Shown here: piece by piece, positions 1-15,024 of the stretch
Position numbering within the stretch: position 1 is the stretch's first letter
Layout: each line of letters begins with the position of its first letter
Assembly (NCBI GenBank): GCA_002104905.1
Contig: MCFE01000013.1
Location: 62,001-126,000 of the forward strand
DNA from: Basidiobolus meristosporus CBS 931.73
Lineage: Eukaryota; Basidiobolomycota; Basidiobolomycetes; Basidiobolales; Basidiobolaceae
Direction of reading: 5' to 3'
Length of the DNA: 64,000 nt
Made by a program: the position numbers and the translations under genes
The notes under the pieces: model-generated
Database searches by the model: none
Told to the model about the DNA's origin: nothing
What the model saw: only the letters and a program-made list of their open reading frames with translations

Positions 1-2577
<2,577 letters not shown>

Positions 2578-3912
2578 CTGTACTGTTCGAATTCAACCAA
2601 AGTAGAGAGGAGTTGCCGTTTTAATGATTGTAGGATGTCTGCCTTGAGCTCAAGGGCTATTTAGATTCGAGGTAGAGAACTTGGGTTGTCTTATCACCAG
2701 TCCTGTTGAGAACTTATATTGGCAAAATCCAAGAAAAGTATGACTTAGATGAAGCGCTGTAACCACAATACTTTCTTGACAGCTTCAAAGGTTCTTTTGC
2801 CCTGATGAAAGTATTTGTCAGATATATTACAGCAGTGTGTGTATATGTACGTATATGTTTGTGGTTGATGACGAAAGGAAAACCGCAAAGAGAAAAGCTG
2901 TAAAAAACTCGAGTCAGAGGTGAAAGAGACTAGTGATTTGAAATTCCTGACCGCTTACAAACGACGTTCTCATCTAATGATTCCAGGGGAATTCACAACC
3001 GATAAAAATGATCGATAATTACTCATTCGTATTTGTAATTCTGATGATTAATGTCGGCTAAAAATTGTAAACTGATGAATCATGTGTATCCCAGATCAGA
3101 GTTGTTTTGCGGAAAAAAAGAGAAGATTAAGACGTCACTTAATACTAAATAAATATTTCGATTCTCCATAAAACACCATGAATTTAGTCATCCATCATAA
3201 TCGAGGCTGAAACGGCTAGAAAAACGAAACTTCTTTCGATAATAGATTGTTTCCACATCGTAAACAAGAAGGTTAATCTGGTGCAGATGGTCTAAGTGGT
3301 TTCTGTGACATTGTCACTGCATATTTAAAGAACACCAATCATCCGATCAGCCGGACATTACATAGCTTTTTTGCCCTTCCCAATATGGCTGAAAATGTGT
3401 ACAATTCCGCATGGATTATAAACCAGTCTACAACGAGCTTCTTAACCATGTGCATCAATGTATGCCAAGCAGTGCCTTATTTAAGGTTGGCTTGTGAAGT
3501 GGTGCAATATTGAGCGGTGGTAGAGACTTATTTTTAGTTTGGCACGGGTATATGTTCAGTCGTCGTTTTAAGGAAATTCCTTTTATTGCTGATAAGGGCT
3601 GATGTGCAAGGTGTTTGGTGTGCGAAGTATTACTTGGCATGGCCGGTCTCTCGGACATCATATAGCTTGCAACTTGAACAGCTCTCCATGCAGTTACTGT
3701 GGGGCTTGGCACTACCTCTTTCTGATGCGCGCCTTGACTCTTTCCTTCATTTTATTTCTCTAGAAACGTGATTCATGTATGTTTCAGGGTACATGCTTAA
3801 TATTATGTCATTATCACTCGGGATTACCATATTGGTATGTGATTCTATTTAGGATGTTTGTTGCGTCCGCAATGTCCAAATAGTACTAGTGTTTCCGCTC
3901 TGTAAACTAGAA
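2578..3912. other. Intergenic, divergent promoter region
   Basis: About 1.3 kb between the divergent ligase and dioxygenase genes. It is AT-rich in the first half. Short open frames near 3384-3510, 3455-3712 and 3586-3771 have no recognisable domain and no convincing splicing partners. I see no RNA gene or repeat. Confidence 0.5.
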
Positions 3913-5124
3913 ATGAAGCAGCGGCTCAAACTGACTGACGAGCAAATCTTGAGTTTCCATAGAAATGGATACTTAATAGTGAAGAACTGTTAGCATATAA
4001 TACTTTATATCAAGTTAATCGGATGACTAACATCTAACGCTATCGACAGGTCTATCAGAAGAGGAAATATCCCAATTAACAGAGGAATGTGACACCTTAA
4101 TAAATCATGTCTACTTGGAGCTGGATCTTTTAGAGCACCTTGGCTGCGTCATAGGTATTGGTCTATATTCACAGTGAGAAATAGGAACACTCTGGTAAGA
4201 CTCACGCAATCTGAAAATAGAGCCTTGGAATTGCGGATATTTCGAATCCATTGAAAAGGAATCCTTCAAGTCGAATCCACAAGTCTACAGAAATTTACGA
4301 GCTGAACTTGCGGAAGAAGTGAGTTCGGTAATTTTGGATACGGTTCCTAATATATGCGGACAGTTATTACCCACGCATCAGGTCGACGGAAAACCTAGGC
4401 TTTATCTTGTCGGTGGAGTTCACGTCTATGCCTATATCTCCATTATAAGCTGACCTTTCTCTAGTGTAATGAGCAGTACGTTGTTAAGCCGCCAAACACT
4501 GGTTCCAGTGGTCAATTTGAGTGGCATCAGGTTTGCTTTTTCTAGTACTATTGTATCTGTTCAACTCGCAATAACCGAATACAACCAGGATTCCCAGTAC
4601 ATGCCTGAGGTATGTCGTTCCACACCCTCAGTAACTTGCTGGGCGACCCTAGACAAAGTCAGCGAGGTAACATATCATATTACTTTTTAATTTTGTAACA
4701 TTTATCGACTCCCAGTTGTTGCTTTAAGATCAATGGTACTATATGCGTTGAGCCATACCCGACAGTATGTGGGCCGTGCTCACTTCCTCGTAACGTTACC
4801 GAGTTCGTTGATCATCACCAGCAAAGGGCCTCTTGTTATTCGAAAGAGCCGCCATTTGAAATCTCCTCCCGATGTATTGATGCATCAAAATATCCCGACT
4901 TGGTATTTGTTAATTTAGACCCTGGCAGCATCGTATTCATGAGTGGACAAGTCCGACACTGCAGTATATCAAATAGAACCAACAAATTCAGGAGAATATA
5001 TCTACCGCAATATACTTCACTACCAGTCTGGAAAGCTGAATTCCAGAATATGCAGTTCGATCATGAGGCTGGGGTTATAGAAAATAAACTTTTGGCGTTG
5101 GCGGTTCCATGTGAACTAGAGTAA
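3913..5124 (+). CDS. Phytanoyl-CoA dioxygenase (PhyH)-like Fe(II)/2-oxoglutarate oxygenase
   Basis: Predicted non-haem iron, 2-oxoglutarate-dependent oxygenase; substrate unknown. The first exon reads MKQRLKLTDEQILSFHRNGY, the usual PhyH opening (LT-x-EQ-x-x-x-F-x-x-x-GYLIVKN), then splices at about 3990 to LSEEEISQLTEECD at about 4050. A later exon has the iron-binding H-x-D in EWHQ/DSQYMPE (about 4520-4610), split by an intron. The last exon has the distal histidine followed by the 2-oxoglutarate arginine in VRHCSISNRTNKFRR. It ends ALAVPCELE at 5124. About five introns; the exon near 4330-4440 is the least certain. The gene is convergent with the polymerase subunit that follows. PhyH relatives act on phytanoyl-CoA, on secondary metabolites or on ectoine, so the family is fairly sure and the reaction is open. 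Confidence 0.75.
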
Positions 5125-5352
5125 CGAGTTCTGCAAGATTAATCATCATATATCGTATATTTTGATCATGATTGGTACAACCCATGGCCTGACAGATTAT
5201 CATCAAGATGCGACTGATTAACACACTTCAGCCTGCAAGAAAGCTTTATGGGCGGAGGAGTGGGTTTCCTTAGTTAGAAGCTGGTGCTACTCGTTTGGTT
5301 TTTAGTTACATCTGATGCACGCTGAACATCTACTCCAAACGTTTAGATGATT

Positions 5353-7403
5353 TCAACAGATCTGTGTGTTATCGTCTAGACTCGAGTCAAACCGAATCGG
5401 ATGACATTCCAGGGTGTCCAGGTTGACAAGGACAATTGTGTGAGTCGAAGAAAAGGCTGGGAGCAAAACAACTCTGGTTACTTGACCCTCAGCTCCTGAA
5501 GAAATTGATCAGTCGTGATTAGCTTCCATATGGAGATGGGAGTTTACCTTGGACCAGTGTAGTTTCAAATTGAGGCTGATTACCAAAGAAGTATACATGA
5601 GGACGGTTATGGATGACGAATGGATCCGTCGCTACATATCAGGGCTTGTTAAACCTGAGCTTCCCTTAAAATATAGCGTATTGGCCAAGTACCTGAGTTT
5701 TCTGGAGGGACTCCAGTGGGATCCATAAGACGCCATCTTAGCGTATGAGTTGCCGCCTGTAGCCGATTATGGATACCGGACATTTGAAGTAAGCCATCCA
5801 ATGTTTGACCAGAGTTCCCCAAAAAGCTAGATTGATTGGACCAGAAGGTTATTCTCTTGGTGTGGCTAGAGATTCGTTGTTTGGAGCTTTACGTGATCCC
5901 ATCAAGCTTGAAATAGTGCGGATTTGTGACGCTATTGAATGTGAAGTATCGCTGGGAACGTTCGAAAAAGGCAAAATGCATTGGTTGTTGAGGGAGTGTA
6001 GCGTTAGCGGGGTCGTGCGCCCCAGGCATCAAATCCACTGATAATGAGTCGCATATTTCTTCCAAAAACATATCAAGTTCTTTAACAGGCTTTCCATTGA
6101 ACATGCTTTGTCCGTGGGTTTTGGTTTTCTGTGACAACATGAATATCTGAATCAGTCTACATTTGGTTCTAGTTGGTGAGGCTATTGAATCTACATTACT
6201 GGCCTGCTTTCAGCGTGCTCTCGTTGTAGTTTAGCTAGTGAATTTCCTGCAAACACTGTTCGGACAATACGCGAGCTAAAATTCTGCTCTTGAACGCTAC
6301 CTAGATGTCCACAAAGGTAGTCTTTCAACATCTCAAGGTTCAGCGAGGATGCCTTATCATCTCCAATATTTAATCCGGACACCAGTGCAATATACTTGGG
6401 CTCTTGAAAACGAAGTTGTGAATCTTTGATCAAATCAATGGAAAGAACAGGCTGGGAGTTGTACCCTGAGATCGTTGTGCTATAAACGGCTCCTGAATTG
6501 AGAATTTTGGTAGACATATGTCTATTACCTCCATCTCGCCGGCGATCTTTTGAGTTCCCAATACGCCAATCACAACACCTTGGTATATAAAGTGTTAAAG
6601 CAGCACTAGAGAAAAACGTTTCATCTATTTCTTCACCTGATACAAGAGTCAACCCCTTCAGTATATCTCCTGTGAGACCCAACTGTCCAGATTCATCCTC
6701 AATGAAAATCTGAAGATCATCATGGCATTCATATCGCGGAGGGGGTGCTACTATCCAGTGCTAACATAGAAGAAAAGTTGCAAAGTGTACTGTGAGTATG
6801 GTATATATGAAGTATGTACCTCTTTTGTGAAAGCACTCAAAGCTTCAGCACTCAGCGGCCGGTCGACGTAAACTATCCCAACAAGGTAGCACAGCTCGCC
6901 ACAAACTGTGTTTTCAATTCTCTCCATAAGGCTCGGCGTTAAGTCACCTATGGTGTTTTCCCTTGAGCAATCGAAACTACGAAACGAACTGGTGCATACA
7001 AACCAACCACTTAGATTGCCCCACTTCTGATGGGCCTTTTCAACTATTTCGGGCCGTAATATTCTCAACCGATCAGCAAAAGGAGTGAGCGAAATTGCTT
7101 CGACTGTATTCTCAGTGGCTTGTCCGGCAAAGGGAACTTCTGAAGGTGCATTCTCATCTATGATGAAATTTTTCCGTAAATCCCACATTTCTTCGTGATG
7201 GGCGCTTTTTCGAAGTATAGGAGCGGTGGTGTCGGCATTCCCGATCGAAAGCAGCGATTCAACTGGACTATATCAAGTGTCCCAAAAGCCAGTATTAGGT
7301 GTCAACTCTATACAGGTCGAATTCGCACTTACCCTTGAAAACCACAGCTACTGGCATCTTCAATATTTTGCAGGATTCTCTTACTTGAGACTGGTGTCTC
7401 CAT
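5353..7403 (-). CDS. POLD2: DNA polymerase delta small (B) subunit
   Basis: Non-catalytic second subunit of replicative DNA polymerase delta (Cdc1/Pol31/POLD2), with an OB fold and an inactivated calcineurin-like phosphoesterase fold. Conserved blocks in order: LRPEIVEKAHQKWG, FIEDESGQLGLTGDIL, YIALVSGLNIGDDK, VRTVFAGNSL, VDLMPGAHDPANATLPQQP, VTNPHYFKLDG, FLGNSGQTLDGLL, NRPHVYFFGNQPQFET, and a C-terminal LVNLDTLECHPIRFD. The start at 7403 (METPVSSKRIL) is chosen because splicing a GTAAGT intron keeps the frame into the exon containing MWDLRKNF at 7188; initiation at that inner ATG is the alternative. At least six introns. The length and block order agree with the family. It lies tail-to-tail with the PhyH-like gene, and its promoter faces the NOT1 terminator. 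Confidence 0.9.
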
Positions 7404-7840
7404 ATTATTTAAAGTGAGCCATTAACCGATTTTTATGGGCATTATCTGGCAGCACTTGATAAAGCGCACATTTCTTCTTATTGGCTCGATGCTAGTCAAG
7501 TTCTAAATACCCAACTTGACTCAATGTCTCATAAGCATAAGCACTTGTGAACCGGTAATGCGCCTCTACTCACATCGCCATGTATTCTCCAAAGGAGGTT
7601 GATGATACCAAACATACGCGTGTGGTATCTCCTACCGTTTTCATATAATCCAACGATCTTGGTATGAATGGTTACAAGTTACGGCAAATATATGCTTTAT
7701 TTTTGATACATGTTCAAGAGATTATTGAGAATTCAGACGGAAAATAAATCTTTATGGTGTACAAAGTCATGGGATATATGGAAAAGACTGATTGAAAAAG
7801 ACAAAAAAAGGGTTGGCTAAACGAATTTAAGGTGAACGAT
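7404..7840. other. Intergenic between POLD2 start and NOT1 stop
   Basis: About 440 bases. It should hold the POLD2 promoter and the NOT1 3' untranslated region, since both genes read leftwards. The bases just after the NOT1 stop are A/T-rich on the transcribed strand. No other gene seen. Confidence 0.5.
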
Positions 7841-10800
7841 CTATACATTAATACTACGTGCAACGGAATCAAACAAGCTCTCGATATCTGGTGCACAGCG
7901 GGTGAAGGAATGGCTCCAGAAGTTGTAGCGCGGATTCTTGATTAACTCGATGAAAGTAATCAATAGGCCCCAAGGATGTGGTCGGTTGACGATCAAACGC
8001 TCCAAGAGAACTCGAGTGACTTGCTCCTTGATCGACTCTTGGCTACCCTCCGCGAATAAATAAAGTAAGACGCAGCTGAAATAATGAGTGTGGTTGTTGG
8101 GATAGCGAAGTTGGTTGGCGATGGCACTTAAGAATAGATAGCGCCCTTCCGAGTCAAGATCAATTAGGAGCTGTTGGAAAATATCCATCGGGGCACTATG
8201 CGTAATCGGTGACGTTCCTTGATGAGTCTTGTTTTGTAGTTGTGCTATGGCTTGTGTACCAACATATAGCACCAATGAGTTGATTACTGGTACGTTGTAT
8301 TTGGGACCAGTATGTTCCTTCTCCTCATTTGGTTCGGCCATCAGTCTGCTGCGTAGGTCAAGCAAGAAGGACACTGGCCCACGAGTCTTCAAATAGGTGT
8401 CGATGTCTTGCTTGAAGTCTCCAGCTAACAAACTTGATGAATAGTCCGAGAGAACATGTGGAGATTGACTAATTTCGGGTAGAAGATCGACCTTCAGGTT
8501 TGGTGTGAATGGGTCTGGCAGACGCATATTTCGAGGGAATGCGCTCAAGATCACATTTCGGGTTTGGATGCATGTGGGAGGAATCACATCGCAGAAGCTG
8601 AAGTGATAGTCACATAAGAATTCAGGGAAATCGTGAAGAAGCACCAGCAATACTCTCATGGTTCCCTTGTATAGAGCACGGGTGCTTTCGCGATCGAAAT
8701 CCTCAAGGAGTGGTCCAATAAACTTGAAAAGGCAGATCATTAGGCGTTGAATAGCCGGCCAGCCCTTCTGGTTCTCGGCCAACAGCAACTTGGGCATAAA
8801 CAAGCGATGAGATATAAGGGAGATCCAGGCAAAAGCAAATCCAGGCAGGAACGAGGGCTGCAGGCTGTGGAAGGTATTGGCAAGAGCGGTCAAGATATTG
8901 TAGTAGATTGGCTGCAGTTGCTGTTCATACGAATTGAAATCACTCAAAAGGTTGGTGAACAATCTGAGGTAGGGCTTTTGGTTGAACTGTCCCTTATGTT
9001 GCTGATGATCGTGAACCAAAACCAAGAGAATGATGCTCAAAATCTTGGATAGGAAGGTAATCTTGGCAAGGTTAGGATTGACTGGTGTAAGCTCGTTGTA
9101 GTATTTGACAAGGACCACGATTAGCTTAGAGAATGCATCAACACCTTGATAGGCGGCAGCAGGAATTGGCCCATTACCACTCACGGAATTACTGTACTTC
9201 AAAAAACCTTCAACACTGATTTCGGTACAAACACGGAAGAATAGCGACGAAACATCCTCATCCTTCAATACACCTCGTTGTTGAAGTTGATGCGCAAAGG
9301 TGGCAAACGCCTTTTCGTTCGAGGAAACATGTTGGTACAACTTGACCCATTCGATGAACATGAATGTAAGCTGTTCCCGAAGCTGAGCGATTTCGGTATC
9401 TTGAGGGGTGGTGGTTCCTTGCTTGTGGATCTCCTCAAGAAGTTCGATGACCGAGCTGGGGCTTTTTCCTCTCTGTGTGAGGCGTGTAAGGGCATCTAGT
9501 GATGCACTGAAATCCATATGAGTGGCACAGGAATCGTCCAAGACACATTTAGCTATCAGCTTCACGGCAAATTCGATCACAGATGGTCGACCAACATCAA
9601 TCAATTTGGCCAGTTGTGCATCTTGCTCAGGAAGATTTATCAGCCCAACCTTGATCAGTGCAACAGTGACTGGGACATTGTATTTTCTTTCGTCGTCAGC
9701 ATAAATCAACCAGGCTGTTACTTCTTTGGCGACGGAAGGCGACAAATCGCACAGTCTTTCCAAGAGGTGAACATACACCTCGCGAGCAAGATTTGTATCG
9801 CCCTTGTAAAGAGATTGCACAACCTTTTGGGAGAATGTCAATGCGGTCTCATCACGGTTGTTCGAATGCGAAGCAAGTGCTTGAATTTGATGAACAATCA
9901 CGCGAATATCATGCTGTTGAGGGATGGCGGCCAATCCGTTGACTGTACATTGTCCAAGCTGCTTATCGAGTTCATTTACCAACAAAGAAAACTTCTCCAA
10001 TGCCTGATGCGCGCTAATAGTCGGTGGAGCGCTCTCGTATCCCACGTCATAGCCATAGGCATCTCCTTTGACTGGCATAGCAGTACGAAGACTTCTTTCG
10101 TCGTAAACGTTGGCCAGTTGACTCTGGAAACGCGGAATTCGAGCGAAATCTTCGTAGACCACCAATTGTTGAGGTAGCAGTCCGTTGGGCTTAAGTCGAA
10201 GTGCATCAGGCAGATTTGGCGGGTAGCGGAAAGTGGAGACCACGGCAGCATCGTAGAAAGGCTGTCCAGTGCGGAATTCCCTATGTTTCTTTCTGCTAGC
10301 GTAAGAATTTGCAAGGCCTTCGTCGATTTGAAGAATAGCCACTTCCATAGCAACCTTTTCGACAACAGAGCTTGCTAGATCAAGATTGTCCGTGACGGTG
10401 ATGGATAACGCCTGATCCGGAAAGGCTTGTTCAGAAACCCCATTCTGCAACAGCATGCTGCGCAGATGAGTGGCAATCCCACTGCGTAAATTATCTTTAC
10501 TGGCAGCAACTGCCAAACTAGCTGCTAGGTTCTGAACCATTAGATGAGCAGCCTTGCGCATCTTCTCCTCATTTGGCTCCATTGCAAAGTCCTTGGTGAT
10601 CAGCTCTTGGGTAGTAAATCTGGCAATCTTGACAGATCTTTCCACCGTAGAACCAACAGTTTCCCGCAATGCTTGATCCATAGCAATATGCACCACTCTC
10701 TTCAACACAGCCTGGTTAAGGGGTAAGTTGGGGTTGACCGAGATGTAAGGTGCAATGGTAGGTATGATAGCCCCCAGTGCATCGTCCGCTATTGCGAGAA

Positions 10801-13800
10801 TCCTTTGAGAGTTACTCTGCTGAGCCTGGCCAAGCATTTGATGATGGGTGGGAGCACGCGAAGAGGTGTCATAATCTATCGAGAGTTTTTCCATTTCCTT
10901 GACCACGTTGGACTGAGAGACGAAATCTTTGGGTGGTCGATCCTTGAGGATCGTAGTGGGCTCGATGTCCTTGATGTCAAGATTCAAGCTCTTGCACAAG
11001 ACTTCGATTTCAAACTTCAAATTCAACTTGAGATCAGCAAATTGGTAAAGCTCAACCAGTAGCCTCATGATAGCAATAAGCCAGGGGTTCGGTGGCTTAA
11101 ATACGCGACTCTTGCCGCATTGCTCCAACACCTTACAAACAAATGGAATGGCGACTATGAGTCGATTGGAATCATAACCTTCAACAAGCAACTCCTTGAA
11201 AGCAATGTTTTTGTGCTTGATCGGCTTGTTCCGAGCAAGAGTCATGCCACCAAGCCATGATCCTAAATTCTTCAGCAACGATCTCTCAGAGGAAGATTGA
11301 ACGGTCTTTTCCGAATTTAGGAGCACCTTGATGTTGGCGAAAGTTTCATGGAGCAGATACCGATATAGGAGGTCGCTGTTCAAAGAGTCTAGGAATTGGA
11401 GGTAGAGCTGATGGTTGTTAGGCTCAATACTGGCACGCTTGACGACCAGGTAATGACCAAACCAACGGAAGGCAGACTCCTTCAGAACATCCTTCATTTC
11501 TTGAACCTTGGTTTCCATGTTGCTATGAGCAACATTGTTGATGATAAACAGTATCTTGTCTTGAACAGATTCAGGCGGAACTTCATTATCACTACCGTCA
11601 CCTGAAACGAACAAGGGATCGAGATTCAGTGAGGTAAACGCAGGCAATGCTTCATTTTTCGATGGTTCCGGGGCACTGTTAACTTGCGGCTTGTCGGAAA
11701 GCGGTTGCTCAACAACTGCATTAGTTCCAGCAACTGGAGGTAGAGCAGTGCTCGGTACTTGTCCTAGGTTTGCCTTGATGTATTGCATAATCTCAGGGTG
11801 GGCTTGCTGCAACTTGGGAATCTGCAATAAATGGGAGCAGTACTGAGGCCATTCGATGAGTCGTGCTTTGAATTGTACCAAAGCTTGAACACCAAAATTA
11901 AACATCTTGACACTGCTTTCATCGCATAACGCATCCAAGACACACTTGAGTGCTACTCCTAATGGAATATAGGACACAAGCTGGTGCTGAATTAAGCTAC
12001 CAATCAGGTTACTGGTAATGGACAGCTCCTTGGGGGGATACTTGGGGAAGAACTTGAACTCATCAAACAGGTTATGCATCATACAATCAAAGACGTCCCT
12101 CTCTCTTGAAATTCTGGAATTTTTCAAGCGATGTAGAAGCTCTATCATACTCTCAACTGACAGCTCCTCCTTGTATATCTTTTCGTAATACATGTTGGCC
12201 TCTTCCTCAACGTCCGGAGAAAAGCTTACTTCACCTGAAGTAGTGGTTGGATTGGAGTTGTTTCCCATGCTAGCAAGCTCAGGGTGCTTCTTAAAGCAGA
12301 GTGTCTGCAGCTCTTTGAACTTTTCAGACGTATCGGCTGACGTAGCACTAGCTCCAATAACTTTCAGAAAGATACTGATCACCTCCAAAGACAACGGGAC
12401 GGTTTGTGTAGCCCCATTACCTGCTTGTTCGTTGTAACCCATCTTTTGGGTTAGGAACTCAAAGCATACTCTCAGAAAAGGCTCGCCATGAGTTGCGATT
12501 GAGTCTTGAAGCCACTTCTCGAGGTTAAGATACTCTCTTCTACAAGCCAGTGCAGCAAGATCAATGGCAAAGAAGAAGGGCTGAACTTCAAGCATCGATT
12601 TCAGTATTTTGATATCTTGAGCAACGTCGAGGATACGAGAAATTAGAGTCGGGTTACTGTGATACATGTCCAGGGCTGCGTGGATCAGCAAAGAGTTGTT
12701 GATATTCCAAAGTCGCCACAAGACAAAATTGGAATTCATATGTCCCGTCAAGAATGCAGCTACTAGCTTTGTAACAAGCTCTTGGTGCAGTGGATTCCAT
12801 GGCTCCGGAAGCTGTGCTAATCCAAGAAGAAGTAGCTCGGGGGTTTGCTTAGTTCCTCGTTCGAATAGGGACTTGACCTCTTCCCCAACCTCGGTTTCAT
12901 ACATGAATATCAAATTCTGGATGAGATCCAAATTATTCCAGGGCTGCGTAACCAAATTGGATGCGATATTGGCAAATTGTGGATTTGTTGACGCAACATC
13001 TTCTGGATCAACAATTTTTTTGGTAGCCAACTCTGCGATATCAATTACCTCGATGGGCGCTTGAATCGCTTGTCTCAAGAAACTGAGCTGCCCCTTGGTA
13101 TTGTTCCAGCGATGCCATAGTACATCCAAAGGAAATGGACTACTACCCTTGACTGCTGATTTATACGCCGAAGTGATGACCGAAAGACCGGCTACGCTTG
13201 GAACATAGAAACCATCATGGTCAAGCTGTTGAATAACCACAAGCCAGTCAGTGTTGGGCTGTAGGTCCATGAGCACGGTGATAAAGCCCTCGATGTTCCA
13301 TTGGCATTCAACATCATCATTATCCTCCGTAGTGGGTAGACCTTGAGCGGTATACGCCGCCATAGCACCCAATGCTTTAGCGATATCAGCCTCGCTGATG
13401 ATATTTGTGGTCGCGGTGGCTTCTAAGCCTACCTCTTTGAAGAGTGCACCAATTTCATTAGTGTCCTTGCAACACGAAGGTCCCAAATCTTTGATCTTCT
13501 GGGCTAGGGCGGAATGTTTTTCTTGAGAGCTACAGTGGTTCAGGTGAATAACTGAATGAAAAATAGTATATCTTGGATATAGTTACTTTGTGTCTGACAT
13601 GTTAGCTATAATGATATCGTGTTCCAAGCACGCTTGCGTTATCTCGTCCAAAGTGGTACGATTTAAGGAGTATTTTGGATTGATTTGGGTGAAGTAATGA
13701 AATACGAGTTTCAGTGAATTTTCCGATCCTTTGATTTCCGAAGGATTTAACTGGTTTAAACCGTCTATTTGCTTTTGAATATAGGCGCTTTCTGAAAAGA

Positions 13801-14385
13801 AATTTGAGTAAAAGCACATCTAGCAATAGGCATGAATAACTAACTTGTCTCGCTTGAGGTCTTGGTTGAGGATTCAAGGGCTAGGGAAAAGGCGGCCGAC
13901 TGAATAGGGTTAAGTTGAAGTTTGCGGGAAAGTGATTCGATATCAAGCGTGACAGTGGCAGGAATGCTATACACAGCTTCAAATAAAGTACCAACAAGAG
14001 TGGGTGATTCTAGTACAGATGAAAGCTGTTCACTAAGGAGCTTGAGGTGAGTCGATTCCTTATTATTAATAGAGTCTGTTTCGTTCTGGCTTTGCTGCAA
14101 CTGCACGAATAGATCTTGAAAAAGGTATACGTAGATATCTCTTCCAAAGGAGTTAAAATACTGGTTCAAGAGTATATGAGTAAGGACCGAGTCGACTCTT
14201 TCAAAGGACCAAAGCTTCAAACTTACCAAAGAGAGCTCTGCAAAGACTTGATTATAGTTACTGGTGTCGAGCAAGGAAAGCAGGTATTGTATACGTGATC
14301 TAACTGGTTGGAGTAGCTCACTTGAGTGATTAAAAGGGTGGGATGTTTTAGAAGATTGACTAGATTGTGAAAGCTCAAATAGCAT
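7841..14385 (-). CDS. NOT1: CCR4-NOT transcription complex subunit 1 (scaffold)
   Basis: Scaffold of the CCR4-NOT deadenylase complex, which binds CAF1/CCR4, NOT2/3/5 and decay adaptors in cytoplasmic mRNA turnover. Exon 1 (14385 to about 13850) begins MLFELSQSSQSSKTSH and carries the alpha-helical N-terminal repeats. A second exon contains SAYIQKQIDGLNQLN, and a third, uninterrupted for about 1,880 codons, runs to the stop at 7841. Splices ETK/SAYIQKQ and MSDT/NSQEKHS keep the frame. The C-terminal Not1 domain shows the family hallmark RLPDPFTPNLKVDLLPEI, and the central part has the MIF4G-like CAF1-binding region and the DUF3819-type helical bundle (FTTQELITKDFAMEPNEEKM). Total about 2,150 residues, normal for NOT1. 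The huge single 3' exon contrasts with the intron-rich neighbours. Confidence 0.96.
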
Positions 14386-15024
14386 GCTGCGATTGCATTA
14401 AGCAATCCAAACGTTGAATATATATATTTGAGGTTGGTAAGTTAACACAAGGTAGTTTCTTCGTTTTGATCTGACTACTTTCAGCAAGAACTAGCAGACA
14501 GTCTACTTGAAAAGGCACTATACCAAGTGAAACTAACAAGTGCTGAATGCAAGATCGCGCACGAGGTGAAATCGAGTGTAGGTTGTGGAAGATGTGGATG
14601 GAAGCGTGAACTTCGATTGAGCTATGGAGAGCGTTTACTGTTTGTCAAGATGACTGAAGTGAAGGCAACACCATAAATTAGCAGAAGATGACGAAACAAG
14701 AGAATTCTAATATCATAGAACTTCATGCAGCGTGTTTACCCGGGGTAGACTACCCCCCAGAAAAATCGATTTATAGACAATGTGTTTTTGTTGCTATTTT
14801 TGAGAATATTTTGGAATAGACTAGTGTTTTTTTCTAATCATCATAACTATCTGATAATCTACAAACACTAAATATCCTTTATCACGTATTGCCTTCGCCT
14901 AGTTGTTATGCTGTCCATGAATGAACATCTGATTATTATGCAACTGAAATTATTTATGTACATTTCTAAACCATAATTTAAAAAATGGCCTTATATGATG
15001 ACCCTCAAATATACAGTTTGGCAA
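14386..15024. other. Intergenic, NOT1 upstream region
   Basis: About 640 bases holding the NOT1 promoter and the 3' flank of the RING-BRCT gene. The right half (14760-15010) is very A/T-rich. No gene, repeat or RNA recognised. Confidence 0.5.

Noticed and set aside
3384-3771. Possible small gene upstream of the dioxygenase
   Set aside because: Frames are interrupted, no consistent splicing, both strands similarly open, no domain.
9518-10177. Open frame of 219 codons on the plus strand
   Set aside because: Antisense to the long NOT1 exon, no domain; several other frames inside NOT1 are of the same kind.
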